Shown: positions 11,666 to 22,755, numbered from the stretch's first letter. The stretch: DNA of 64,000 nt from Mikania micrantha (GCA_009363875.1 CM018695.1:68322907-68386906); one strand, 5' to 3'. Numbers and translations are program-made. The notes: generated by a model from the sequence alone, not told the origin.

Positions 11666-13184
11666 ATGCAAATGGTTTTAGTAAGAGATGAACAAAACAT
11701 GCATAATCAAAAAATGAGTGAGTTCTTTAGGAAGGGGAAACCTTTTTTTCTTGTTGTTTTTTTGCAATTTGGATTTGCAGGAATGGATATTGTTTCTAAA
11801 GTTGCTTTGAATGATGGAATGAATAATTATGTTTTTGTTGTTTACCGCCATGCCGCTGCCACCATTGTTATGGCCCCTTTCGCCATCGTGTTAGACAGGT
11901 TTCTCCCTCTCACTATCTCACACATGAACGCGTTAAGCGGTCATGACCAACCAGTATTAGCTGAATTCAAACCTGAGACCTCTGATGATTCCGGAGGGAC
12001 TCAAATGTGTCACCTCTTGATGGTTAACTATTTATGTTTTAGTTTTCATGATCACTAACTATTATTTTTGTAATTTAGGAAAGTAAGGCCAAAGATGACT
12101 GTCTCAATTTTTGTAAAGATTATGCTGCTTGCACTCTTGGAGTAAGTTTTTAATTATTTTTTATAAAAATAAAAAGATGGGGAGCTTAATTTTGTTTTTC
12201 GTTTTTTGTTTTGTTTGTTTAGGCCGGTTATTGATCAAAATCTCTATATTATGGGAATGAAAGCTACAACAGCAACATTTGCAGTTTCAATGTGCAATGT
12301 TCTTCCTGCTATAACTTTTGTCATAGCTTACATTCTAAGGTAAAAATATAAAATATAAAATAAATAAATTAATAAATTAATAACATGCATGATATGATTA
12401 ATACATATGCTTGATGTGTCATTGAACATGTATTATAGATTTTTTTCTTTATTTTTTAATTGTCATTAATTTTGTTATCAGTTTACAAAATTTTAGTTAT
12501 GCCATGCATGCAATCGTAGTGCATGCATGACAATCTAAAATCCTATTTAAGATCGACTAATAAGTTTTTTTATAAATTTTTAATAAAAGTTTTGGTGATT
12601 TGCGGTTGATTTAATTAGGCTCGAGGTGGTTAACCTTAAGAGCATCCGAAGCCAGGCTAAAGTAATCGGTACGATCACAACGGTTGCCGGAGCCATGCTT
12701 ATGACACTTGTTAAAGGCCCGATTATAGAGCTATTTTGGACAAAAGAAACAACTAACAAAAATGCAATACACAATGGGGTAGATCTTCATCATTCTCTCA
12801 AGGGTGCTATTATGATTGTAATTGGATGTTTCGGTTGGGCTTCTTTCATGGTTCTACAAGTAAGAATTTATAAATTTTGATACATAATGATAATTAATTA
12901 TTATTAATTATTAATTATTAATTATAATATGTTTTTAATATCTAGGCAATTACACTAAAGTCGTATCCTGCTGAGCTGTCTTTAACTGCGTGGATATGCT
13001 TATTGGGGACACTTGAGGGAGCTATTGTTGCATTAGTGATGGAGAGAGGAAACACAATCATTTGGGCTATTAAGTGGAACACCACACTTCTAGCAACACT
13101 ATATTGTGTAACCAACTCTAACTACAATTATACATAAACATACATACATACATACATACATACATACATACATACATACATACA

Positions 13185-13215
<31 letters not shown>

Positions 13216-14578
13216 GTACACAAACGTGCGTGTGTGTGCACATACGTTTGATATAAAAAGGCTAAATAAAATCTTATGAAAACATTATCTAGTGTTGTTG
13301 GTTTTGACATGCTAGAATTCAAACCTTGACTGACAGCTTGCCAATCTACCATCCATGCCTTGAGGCGATAAGATGGATGGGTTGACCAGACTGTGTAACA
13401 AGTTAAAACTATATGTATTTTATAGGGATTCAGTTGATCCAAAACACTTGTCATCTACAAAATCTACATTTCTTGTGAAAAACATTAGTGTGGTTATAAA
13501 ATATATATCGCTTAATAGTATTTACAATCACATTGCTTGAATAAATGATTTAGATTGTTTTATGCTATTAAAACACACTTTGGGCAACTTTTGATCTGTT
13601 CAAATGTTCAATGCACTTGGCCCATTTACTTATTACAAGTAGAACATGGGTCGGGCCTACCACCTCTACATATACCATGCATATATATTGCAATTATATG
13701 ATTATGGGCTAAGCAGCTATGGTTTGGTGTAGAGGTGTGTAAATCGGGGGTTTTTTTTTGAACTGGTTCCGAAACTGGTTAACAAAGTCAATAACATGTT
13801 CTGGTTTCGGTTTGTGTTCCGGTTTAGGTTTTGGCCAGTTCCAATTTAGGTTTTTCTTGGTAAAGGTGGAACCAGTTTCGATTTCTCTGAGAATCTTGAA
13901 CCGCCTGTACCCACCTATTCGGGTTGTTGGTTCCAGTTCCGAGTTTTTTGCCAGCTTCAGTTTGGTGCTTAGTTGCGTGCATATTTAACCCAAACATTCA
14001 CTTGTGTCTATGCAGGGTATAGTATGTTCGGGTCTTGCTTACTACATCCAAGGAATCATAATGAAAGATAGAGGTCCGGTTTTTGTGACCGCATTTAGTC
14101 CATTGAATATGATTATTGTAGCAATCATGGGATCCATTATTCTTGCCGAGCAAACATACCTAGGAAGGTAAATAAATAAATAAATAAATTAATTACAGTG
14201 GTTTACACGTTGAGATCAAATGCCGTTCAAAAAAAAATAATTAATTACAGTTCTTGATACCCCAGACCCTGTTAGTTAATTCACGGGATTCTACTGGGTA
14301 TGTTTGTTCTTTTATGATTTACCTAAACATGCAATGACAACTAGTTTTATATTATCATATATAGGGTTCTTGGAGCAATTGTCATAGTGGCAGGGCTTTA
14401 TATGGTTGTTTGGGGTAAAAGCAAGGATTATAAGCTTTCACCTGATTTTATTGGTGAGCATCTACATGAAAAACAAATATTGGATAAAGAATCTGAGGAA
14501 AATTGCAGCCACAAGGTTATAAATGTCAAATCATCAGATGGAGTATGTGATAAACATGATCAGACTCTTGATGTGTGA
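11666..14578 (+). CDS. WAT1-related / UMAMIT-type EamA transporter, 7 exons
   Basis: The predicted product is a plant nodulin-MtN21/EamA membrane transporter with about ten membrane spans. Relatives move amino acids or auxin across the plasma membrane or tonoplast; the substrate here cannot be told. Exons: 11666-11898, 12079-12141, 12223-12339, 12619-12859, 12946-13107, 14016-14167, 14365-14578. All introns are GT-AG, and the exons join to 1182 nt (393 aa), a normal family length. Family landmarks are FLQFGFAGMDIVSK, VVYRHAAATIVMAPFA, LLEPVIDQN, TLVKGPII, YYIQGIIMKDRGPVF, AFSPLNMIIVA and GAIVIVAGLYMVVWGK. EamA repeats span about residues 30-155 and 200-337; a hydrophilic tail follows. In-frame ATGs occur at 11666, 11672, 11699 and 11714; the one at 11714 (MSEFF) best fits family starts (377 aa). 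Intron 5 carries a (CATA)n tract and intron 6 a SINE fragment. No disabling lesion was seen. Confidence 0.92.
13136..13213. repeat. (CATA)n microsatellite in intron 5 of the transporter gene
   Basis: About 19 uninterrupted tetranucleotide units lie 30 bases after the 5' splice site. Minus-strand frames through it (Tyr-Val-Cys-Met repeats) are artefacts. Confidence 0.9.
13735..13990. repeat. Degenerate MITE interior in intron 5
   Basis: It starts TAGAGGTGTGTAAATCGG and then holds repeated GGTTCCG/CCGGTTT words up to about 13970. This resembles the low-complexity interiors of the other GGGGTGTTCA-ended repeats in the window. No right terminus was found. Confidence 0.35.
14199..14238 (+). mobile_element. 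40-bp truncated SINE tail with 12-bp TSD (intron 6)
   Basis: Only the 3' tail GCCGTTCAAAAAAAAA and about 20 preceding bases remain. The fragment is flanked by an identical 12-bp duplication AATTAATTACAG (14187-14198 and 14239-14250), showing that it inserted as a severely 5'-truncated retrotransposition product. Confidence 0.7.
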
Positions 14579-14660
14579 TCATAGGAGATAGAAAAATAAG
14601 AGCTTAACCTTGGTGTAATTGACAATAAAATTTTTATAGCAATGGAAGTTTTGTTAACAA
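14579..14660 (+). terminator. 3' UTR and likely polyadenylation signal of the transporter gene
   Basis: AATAAA occurs in GACAATAAAATTTTTATAG at about 14622-14630, some 45 bases after the stop codon. That distance is plausible for a plant gene, but the cleavage site cannot be placed. Confidence 0.4.
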
Positions 14661-15185
14661 ATTGCTTTAACTCAACTTACTTATAAGTTGTTTGATAGTC
14701 TCTTTATAATTTGAATCAGTCAGAGGTTAATACTGTTTGTTTCACTAAAAAAACACTTCTGAACATGTTATCCAGTACCTTATTATTAAGCTTTAAACAG
14801 AGTGTAAATGATTCAGACCTCTTACTAACTTGATATATAATGTACCAAACAATCCCTTAATGTATGCTATGTTATGGAAACTTATTCTACTTTGTAGAGG
14901 TAGCCAGATAGACGGGTGAGGTAACAGGTTAAAAAAGGAGGCTTTCGGGAAAGTGTCAGAATGAGTTAGACATGTCAAATTAGAATGAAAAGCATTTGTT
15001 AACATTTATAAACAATCAATGTGTTTATTATGATTACAAAAGTCATTAAAAATCTCATTTTTCTAAATAAAAACAACATTAGAGGGTGTAAGCATCATAG
15101 ATAGACTGTGGAGAATAATATTCAACCCGTCTGGCCCGTTCCTCCTGTCAACTATATGTTATATTAGAGTGATGATAATGCTTTT
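14661..15185. other. Intergenic spacer, nothing recognised
   Basis: AT-rich with no supported gene or repeat end. Confidence 0.5.
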
Positions 15186-15189
15186 TTTT

Positions 15190-15375
15190 TTTGTTTTCAG
15201 CCTCAAGCACCAAATAAACTTCGGTTGCTGGTTTACTGGTTGGACCAGTTTGATAAACTGTATGAATTGTCTGTTGTATCTTGACCAATTATATCAAAAC
15301 TCTTTATGACATAAAATTTTCCTTCTTCCTTCCCATCTATCCTCTGAAGTTCACTCATAGCATCAAGAAATGATT
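15190..15375 (-). pseudogene. Possible degraded exon, family not recognised
   Basis: On the minus strand one frame reads MSELQRIDGKEEGKFYVIK onward from about 15360. After a +1 shift a second frame reads TIHTVYQTGPTSKPATEVYL and on to LVLEAE up to about 15200. Both segments have non-repetitive, protein-like composition, unlike the AT-rich noise around them. The frame change and stop codons imply a decayed fragment or unannotated small-exon structure. I could not name the family. Confidence 0.25.
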
Positions 15376-15495
15376 ATGGACAAAGAATTAAAAATCAAGA
15401 TAGGCATAATAAAAAAATAATGTGGCAAATAGCTAATAATGCATAACATTCGGGGGTGGTAAGGTGGTGTACTCTTCAACCGAATGATGTGGGTT

Positions 15496-15905
15496 AGGGG
15501 TGTTGAAAATACCTGAATCCGACTAACCTAACCTATACCTGAACCCGGATAATCTTAATAGGGTCGGGTTATTTGGTCATCCCGATTAACCCAAACGGGT
15601 CGGGTTTCGAGTTAACTTAAATAAGGATGATTACTTTTTTTTTAATATAAGTTAACTATTTATGACTATGGTTATAAATCAAATTAAGTTCTAACATATC
15701 TTTCATTGTAGCATATGTATGGACATTAATTATTTGTAGCAATTTATATTGGGACAAGATAATTGCAGATAAATACTAACCCAATTGACCCAATCTGAAT
15801 AACCTGTGACCAACTAAAAAGAACCAGACTAACCCAAACATTATTGGGTCGGGTTGCGGGTCAATATTTTTATAAGGAAAACCCTGACTAACCCGACATA
15901 ATCAA
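15496..15905. repeat. GGGGTGTT-ended repeat, right end lost
   Basis: It starts AGGGGTGTTGAAAATACC and its interior is full of GGGTCGGGTTA and AACCCGA words in both orientations. It is related to the elements at 17026, 32395 and 60111, but no CACCCC terminus closes it. Confidence 0.4.
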
Positions 15906-16549
15906 TTGATTTTAAGCTTAAAGCTAATTAGAAGTTTTTGGTCTTTTTTAAATTTCACGCTATAAACTATATCCTTTATCCAAACTGGAGATCGACACTT
16001 ATAAAATAAAAAGGGTTATAATTAATTGAATTAAGGAACGTGGATCGTGATTGTTACTTGGTCAATGTCATCTTTTTTCCTTCTACAAATAACATGTTAT
16101 AACCTAACAAAAAATTTGGCTCAAGTCTAAATGCATTACGTATGCTATATATATAAATAAACTTTCTTTAGGAGTATAAAGCAAAACCTACATCTTTAGA
16201 TATATTTTAATGTGGGCCCCAAAATAATAAGATGTAGTTATTCGGTTATCACAATAAAAAATGGGTTAACAATTGATCATTCTGTATCTATAAACTTTCT
16301 TTTAGGAGAAAGCCAATCCCTTGTAGAGGGTGTATGTATTTGCAGGTAAAAAAAAACCTAATAATGCACCTTTACAGTGTCAAAAAGACAGTTTATTTAT
16401 TATCTAGTAATTGTCTGATTTAAAGTAAACAACAGGAGTGTTTTTTAGTTCTTGAACACCATACATTTTTAATGGTTTTCTTGTTTGCAAAGTATATATG
16501 ATTATTTGGGTGCTTTGTTTTGCAACATGCATACATAATACATATTAAA
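15906..16549. other. Intergenic spacer, nothing recognised
   Basis: Only AT-rich sequence with short microsatellite-like stretches. Confidence 0.5.
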
Positions 16550-16712
16550 AAGGGAGGGAAATTTACAGGACCCAGAATACACGTTAAATTTTTTAGGTGA
16601 GGGGGACGAAACCAATATTTTTAACAAAAAATAACCTTTCGGTCAAAAAATTAACGCTGCAGAAAAAAAGGTGTCGGTTGCCCCCTGCCCTATAAAAGCT
16701 TCGTCAATGACT
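16550..16712. mobile_element. Fragment of hAT-like MITE (same family as 7183)
   Basis: It ends AAAGCTTCGTCAATG (inverse CATTGACGAAGC) behind a CCCCCTGCCC tract, matching the right end of the element at 7183-8050. The left end is missing. Confidence 0.4.
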
Positions 16713-17025
16713 ACATGGCACTCGAGCTCATAATCATTAATTGCCTTACAAGGCAACAATGATGAAGAATAATAGGGGTTGGTTCCGCCCTTCTTCGTTT
16801 TAAAGAAATAACATGTATTACGGGTCTTGTAAATTTATGTTCTCTTTCTAAACGTTCAAGTTTCGTCATTGAAAGCTAACCAAGTAAAATAAAAAAAACG
16901 GTCTGCTTCTTTTGGGAATGATTCCACTTCATTGGCATCCATGAACCACCTGTAAGAACGTTTGAGCTCGTTTATTGAAGAATTACCGTGTGCTATTTCA
17001 ACTCCATTTCCTTAAGCCTCTGTCA
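16713..17025. other. Intergenic spacer, nothing recognised
   Basis: No supported gene, RNA or repeat end. Confidence 0.5.
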
Positions 17026-17373
17026 TAGAGGTGTTCATAAAAACTGAAATCCGTAAACATCTGAAATTCGAATCTTATCCAAAACCCGAAAAAACCTATT
17101 CGAATTCTTATTTGAGTTGTTCGGATAGATTCAGGTAAGATATCCATTTTGCTAGATCGGATCGGATATCCAAAACGTTGTTTATTCGGGTTGTTCGGAT
17201 GTAAAAATCAAACTTATATGGATTAATTGAGTTGTTCGGATATATTCGGATTGGATAAGCATATATTTTTCGGGTTGGGTTGGGTTTCGGATAGGGTCCC
17301 AAAATTTTCAAATCCAAGCAACTCGATTCAAATAAACTGAACAAACCGTTATCCGACCCGATGAATGCCCCTA
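17026..17373. mobile_element. MITE with GAGGTGTTCA ... TGAATGCCCCT ends
   Basis: It is bounded by GAGGTGTTCA and TGAATGCCCCT, with an interior of repeated TTCGGATAT/GGGTTGTTCGG words in both orientations. The flanks (CTCTGTCA and TTTTGACA) are only partly alike, so the target duplication is decayed. A better preserved relative is at 60111-60494. Confidence 0.5.
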
Positions 17374-17898
17374 TTTTGACATCCAGAAATCATTGTTTTG
17401 GCAAGGCTGGGACAATGAGTATTATCAGAATGGTTTAGATTTAAGTGTCATCAAATCGTTTTAGGTAATTAGAATCGCATAAAGACAGAATGAGAAGCTA
17501 TAATACACATTGATACGAGTTAGAAGGTGCGAAATGCACACACGATCAAGACTATGCTAATTTCGATACTCACGAACCTCTAAAATTGTTTAGGGGTTAA
17601 GCCCCTAAACAAGAAGTGTTTCAAGATGACAGTGGATCGAGGCCTGCCCCTAATGTCGACAACAAGTTTGGTTTTCAGTAGTAGTGAATTGGTACTTCGG
17701 AGCAATAGTTATTGCGTTCGCTCATATCATTTGTTCTGATTTAAAAGAAGAATCACATTCTTAGCAAATTTGAATTTGGGTACTATTTTCATACATAAAT
17801 TCATTCTAATTGTTGACATTTTCTCTGTCTCAATCGGTTGAATTTTTGTGAGTACCAACAAAATACTCATTTGGACTGGTTTGAGGTTCAAGAGACTA
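17374..17898. other. Intergenic spacer, nothing recognised
   Basis: No coding or repeat structure was supported. Confidence 0.5.
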
Positions 17899-18540
17899 AA
17901 CCTAGAGGTGGCAATTTGTATCCATATTAAAGGAAATGAGTTGGTTTGGGTAAACAATTGTTGTATAATGGGTTAAACTGGGTAACATCATAATATTGAA
18001 TGAGTTGAAATAAGTAGCACTTAAGCACAGTGCAGGTCAAGACGGGTAACCAAAAAAGTATGTAAATACAATGGATTCAAACAGTTTAGAATGATTAATA
18101 ACATATTTGATGATAAAATCACTAAAAATTATCCAAATGGACTATTTGTTTACTTATAACACATCTTAAGTTAAACTAAATTGATGTTTTTTAAGAACAA
18201 TCCATTAAGACCCGGACTAATTTTTCTTGAAACATGTTCTGACCCGCACCCATCCTGACCCGAACTCGTTCTAACCCGTTACCCAACCGACCAAACCTGC
18301 CATTTTGCAAGGCCTAACTAAACTAGTTATTAGCAGGTTGTCCACCTCAGTAAAAGATCAGTTATTTGTCGGTTAAGGGGTTCCGATAATTATATCGGTT
18401 TCAGTTTTTGAGTTTTCTTAAATCGGTTATTAACCAAACCCGTTACTGGGAAATTTGGTTACCAGATTTTCACAGGTTAACCTGTTTGGTTATTCCAAAA
18501 TTGGTTATCGACCGGTTAACCGGTTTGTGCACGCCTACTT
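17899..18540. repeat. Degenerate MITE remnants with AACCCG / ACCGGTTA words
   Basis: From AGAGGTGGCAATTTG (about 17904) to ACCTGCCATTTTGCAAGG (about 18293) is one decayed element. Beyond it, 18350-18540 holds repeated GGTTATT/ACCGGTTAACC words ending GTGCACGCC. The ends pair only loosely. Confidence 0.35.
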
Positions 18541-19690
18541 GCAAGGATTTAAATTAATCTATTTAATCATTTTACTTTTAAAATAACACAAATACATAAT
18601 CTTGCACTTGTAAGAATTCAAAACTTACTGTCAATAATTTTGTAGGAGACAATCACCAATATTAACAATCAAGTTAATTATTATTACAAACCAAAGTTAT
18701 CATTTTTCGTAATTTCACTAATAATATTTTTGTAATGCGTCTTGATTCATTTTTTTTTTATCTTTTGAACTTTCTTTAATAATTTTAAAGGAAATTACCG
18801 ATATGTTACATGTGATTTGCTGTTATTTCACTCACATAAAGAATATATGCGTTACAAATGTCTGAAGTTTTTGATAGGAATTACATCTGATACAGACGTT
18901 GATAGCATATCTTTTATGTAAATAGCTCGTGATGACACATATCTTTCAAGACTGAGACATTTAATCATGACTTCCGCTTGTTGCATACCTTAAATTACTA
19001 CCACTCAAATATCATTTGTTGTTGATGTCCTTTAGGTTGAGAACTATACTAGCAATCCAAAGATATATTTTGAGTGAATTTTAGGTTCACGATGAACGAA
19101 CCATATAACACGCTATGATGTATTGTTGTTAAAACATTTTGATATGTTTACAAGCTAACCATCATCTAAATTTTTATATAACAGTTTATATAGAAAAAAT
19201 TGGTAGAATTGTACGTTTTTAAGGCTAGTGTGACAAACACAACAATTTTACTTACAAGTGCTTGAAAATAAATTCGATAATATTGTGGTTAAGATATAAA
19301 TCATTATACACATTACTTGATAATATGTGAGGCTGGTTTTACATATGATCACCGTTTCTACAACACCTTCATAAAATTAAAAAAAAGTAGAACAATTTAA
19401 TCATCAAATTTATATATGAATTTATTATAGAAGGTTAATGAGTAAAACAAAGAGACTTGTAAAACGAAAAATGGGCTAGGCCCAGCATTTGTTCTCGAGT
19501 TAGCCCAATTATTATACAAGTTAAATCAACAGTAAAATTGAGTAAATAATAATAATAATTAAATAATATTATCTTTTAATACACCTATCTTTATCTTATT
19601 AATTCAAAAAACAAAGATAAAAAATAAACAAATCTCATGAAAAATTTCTAAATTTCAAAAGTAATAAAAAAAACAAATTCTTTTTACTTA
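18541..19690. other. Intergenic spacer, nothing recognised
   Basis: AT-rich. A short stretch at 18785-18870 faintly resembles one arm of the MP1 palindromic MITE. Confidence 0.4.
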
Positions 19691-19719
19691 CTTCAAATGT
19701 ATATAAATAGATATTTATA

Positions 19720-19925
19720 ATCGGGGTACATGGGACGAGTAAACGTGTGTATATATATAATTGAGCCGGGTAAACGGGTATATAAGCAAATTCCATTCAC
19801 GTCCCATGCCAGCAAAGATTTTGAAAATTAATCTCATATCCGATCCAATGCCCATTAGGTTCAGAAATGCCCGTCCCATATGTAACCAGTTTCACCCGTC
19901 AGACACGAACTTTTTGCCATCCCTA
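19720..19925. repeat. Degenerate MITE remnant ending TTTTTGCCATCCCTA
   Basis: GGGTAAACGGGTATATAAG and CCCATGCC/CGTCCCAT words fill a stretch closed by TTGCCATCCCTA, a common end type of small hAT-like repeats. The left end is not clear. Confidence 0.3.
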
Positions 19926-20208
19926 AGCTTAAAAGCCAAGAAATATCCAAAAATGAAAACCAAACCTCGTTTTGATTTCTTATGAATTCATGATTAGTCT
20001 TTTTTATTTTCTTTTATCAGTTTGATCAGTTTTAGATATAAAAAACAAAAAACAAAAACAAAAGTTAACATATTTTATAATTTTATGAATCAACTTACCA
20101 CTTAATATGGCTGTAACATTATTACAACTTAAAATACTTTTAAAAACCAAATCAATAGTTAAAATCATCGTTTCAAATAGGCTATTTGCATTATAATTTT
20201 CATTGTTA

Positions 20209-20512
20209 GGCTATGTGTCGTGCACCGTGAACAAGGCGTGATGGGCACCGGTCACGTCCCGGTCACGCCCTCCCCTCATTACACAGGGGCGTGAAGGAGG
20301 CGTGAGGGCTCACTCGTGACAAGCCTCACGGCGTGAAAGGGGGAGAAAAAGGGGAAGAAAAGAGGAAAAAATAGGGTGATGGGGGCGTGATGAGAGAGCG
20401 ATGATAACACATGTGGTGATGACGTGGAGTGATGATGGGGTGATGGTGATGGTGTTGATTGATTATGTGGCGCCTACGTGGAGTGATGTGGGCTTTTGCA
20501 TAACATATAGCC
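20209..20512. mobile_element. Tourist-like MITE (304 bp)
   Basis: The terminal repeats GGCTATGTGT and ACATATAGCC are flanked by TTA on both sides (20206-20208 and 20513-20515), the PIF/Harbinger target signature. The interior is GC-rich (GGCGTGA, CACGCC words) and resembles the subterminal regions of the ORF1-bearing elements. A second, related element starts directly after the right TTA. Confidence 0.7.
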
Positions 20513-21011
20513 TTAGGCCATGTGTTATCAGCCGTGTCCCAGGCGTGATGCCCCTGGGTCACGCCCTCTCACGCCATCATCACCATGCCACACTGGGCTT
20601 GACCACGAAGTGGTGGTTCAGCCGTGAGGGCTGTCACCGGGTGAAGGAGAAGAAAGGGGAAAAAATGTGGCGATGACGAAGAGTGATGGGAGAGTGATGA
20701 ATAACATATGTAAAGATGAGACTAGTGGGTGTGCCAAGGCACCCCACTCACTCCACGTAGGCGCCACGTAGGCGCCACATAAGCAATCACCACAACCACT
20801 CACCCCACCATTTTGGTGGAAATGCCCCATTACCCCACTCACTCCACGTCATCATCCCTTTTTAATTTAATTTGAGATATAATTAATAAAAAAATTACAA
20901 ACTAATAAAAAAAATTAATAAAAAAATTACAAACTACTAAAAAAAATTAATAAAAAAATTACAAACTAATAAAAAAATACAAATTAATTATCTCTATATT
21001 TATTACGAATT

Positions 21012-22353
21012 TTATCCTTCTCCCGCTCGGCATCCTTCCGGGAGTGATAGGATTGGAGCATTACACAACTTTTGCTTCAATGTCTGAAAAGCATCTTCTT
21101 GTTTCTGTTCCCAGACAAACGGTTCACTCTTCTGAGTTAACTTAGTGAGAGGCAAGGCTATCTTAGAAAAGTTCGAGATGAACCTCCTATAATAACCTGC
21201 CAATCCCAGAAAAGACCATATCTCCGTCGGTGTTTTCGGAGTGTCCCAGTTCTTTATTGCTTCAATCTTGGCGGGATCTACATGTATTCCTTCACTGTTT
21301 AAGTGTTCGGTGTTGGTGAATAGAAGTTGTAACTCTACCAACCGTTGACGTTCCCGTTTTAATTCGTTAAAGTCACCGATTCGTTGAGATAAGTGTTCTA
21401 TTCCTTGGTTATAATCCGGGGTCGTTTGAGATGAAGAGCCTCGTCTCGCCCTTGCTCGGTCGGCTTTTGCGCGATCTCTCCCGATCGGACGAGTCAAATC
21501 CTCTATCTTGCTGTCGTCGTCTTCTTCTTCTTCGTCGAGATCGTTTAGATTTATATTCACTCGAGCATCCGACGTGCCGGGGCTATCCGTTGACGATGCT
21601 TTTGATCGTTTTGAGGCCGACGATTGTACCGTCTCGAGTCGAATCCAGTTCGGACATTTTCTCATAAGCTCCCAACTCCGTTGAAGCGAGAAGTGAGCGT
21701 TAAACTCTTCCCGGTACTGCTCTTCTGCTTCCCGCTCGATCATCGCGTCGCTTTGGCCGCTCCGACGAGTTTGCCATTTCTGGGAATAAATCCCGTTGAA
21801 TTTTCTAACCTTTAGGTTCATGTCACGCCATTTGCTAGAGAGCATATCGTTAGTACGATATTCCCCACGACCCATGGCTTGAAAAAATTGATTTCGGATT
21901 TTACTCCAAAAGTCCGGTCCTTTTTGGTTACGACCAACAATTGGATGACACATCGATCCAAGCTTTTGTAAGTTGAAACTCTTCCTCCGTAGTCCATTTT
22001 TCTATGCGGGATGAACCTCCCACGGCAGGTTCGGTATCCGCAGCTTGTTTCCTTCTGTGTCTACGCTTTTGTTTTGGTTGCGTGCTTGGACCGGCATTTG
22101 TAACGGGTTGGGTCTCGGGTACAACTTCATCCTGAGATAATTGTGTAAACCCGTGCGGTTGTGGACTCGAACCATAATCGGCGAATGTATAAAACCCTTG
22201 TGGGCTTGAATCAAAATTGGGTCGATAACAGTTTGAATCGAAAAAAGGATTCATTGGAGAAGGGGTAAAGACCCAATTCGGAGGTGGCGTGTTAGGGTTT
22301 CGGTTTGGTGGAGTGTTTGGGTTATAGTAATTTGGGTTTTGGTTGGGATCCAT
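21012..22353 (-). pseudogene. Harbinger ORF1 (Myb/SANT-like) fused to a Gypsy pol fragment, one frameshift
   Basis: The ATG is at 22353. The N-terminal part (MDPNQNPNYYNPN, then basic KQKRRHRRK, then KWTTEEEFQLTKAWIDVS) runs to about 21960. Copy 1 there has TCGGAAGATCC where this copy has TCATCC, so five bases are lost and the frame shifts. The remaining frame (21953-21012) continues with GRNQKGPDFWSKIRNQFF, the SSKWRDMN motif, an acidic DEEEEDD patch and a basic RDRAKADRARARRG segment. It then reads without a stop into Gypsy reverse transcriptase/RNase H sequence. After the captured piece the original ORF1 tail is out of frame and a stop follows at once. In intact relatives the role would be DNA binding beside the DDE transposase. 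Confidence 0.75.
21033..21297 (-). mobile_element. Captured Ty3/Gypsy pol fragment (end of RT / start of RNase H)
   Basis: The translation contains VDPAKIEAIKNWDTPKT, SFLGLAGYYRRFISNFSKIA, PLTKLT and APILSLPEG, the conserved region linking reverse transcriptase to RNase H in Ty3/Gypsy Pol. It lies in the same direction as ORF1 and in frame at its upstream junction. The upstream junction shares TTAA with the presumed Gypsy donor. No LTR, target duplication or other Gypsy sequence adjoins it, so it is not an ordinary retrotransposon insertion. Confidence 0.8.
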
Positions 22354-22755
22354 GAAAATTATTGGGTTGGTTAAGAAAGTTTAAAATGGGAAGAGTGGGT
22401 ATTTTTTTGTATTGAATGTTAGAAATGAGAAATATTTTTTTGGGTTTAATAGTTGAATGGTGGGTTTAAATAGGTAAAAAAATTTTTTTTTTTTTCTTTA
22501 CCTTTCCCAATATTCCAACGGTCCAAAAAATGGCCGTTGGTTGCCTTCACGCCCGTTGGTGGAGCCACATCTTGCCAAAACGCCCCGATCACGCCCTAGG
22601 GGGGGGCGGTGTGCCACGCCCCTCCACGCCCACACCCACGCCTCTTCACCCGGCACACCGATAGGTCTGATGTGAAGTGATAAGGGGGTGATGGTGTTGG
22701 TTGATTATGTGGCGTTTACATGACGCCTTCGTGGAGTGATGAGGGCTTTTACATA

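Larger units (their letters stand above)
20720..22667 (-). mobile_element. PIF/Harbinger-like non-autonomous element, copy 2 (intronless, carries Gypsy fragment)
   Basis: The ends are GACTAGTGGGTGTGCC and, reverse-complemented, GACCTATCGGTGTGCC; the 3-bp duplication is TGA (20717-20719 and 22668-22670). It is highly similar to copy 1 at 491-2263 over most of its length. It differs in three ways: the ORF1 intron is absent at its exact splice borders, a 265-bp Ty3/Gypsy pol piece replaces a few bases near the ORF1 C-terminus, and a 5-bp deletion breaks the frame. No DDE transposase was seen. Confidence 0.8.
20516..22755. mobile_element. Second Tourist-like MITE, interrupted by a Harbinger-like element
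   Basis: It begins GGCCATGTGTTATC and runs to the insertion at 20720. The matching right half resumes at 22668 (GATGGTGTTGGTTGATTATG, like 20441-20465 of the neighbour) and fades near 22755 (GGGCTTTTACATAA). The exact right terminus is eroded, so the end coordinate is approximate. Confidence 0.5.

Noticed and set aside
13128..13454. 108-aa minus-strand frame with Cys-Met-Tyr-Val repeats
   Set aside because: A product of the (CATA)n microsatellite inside intron 5 of the transporter gene.
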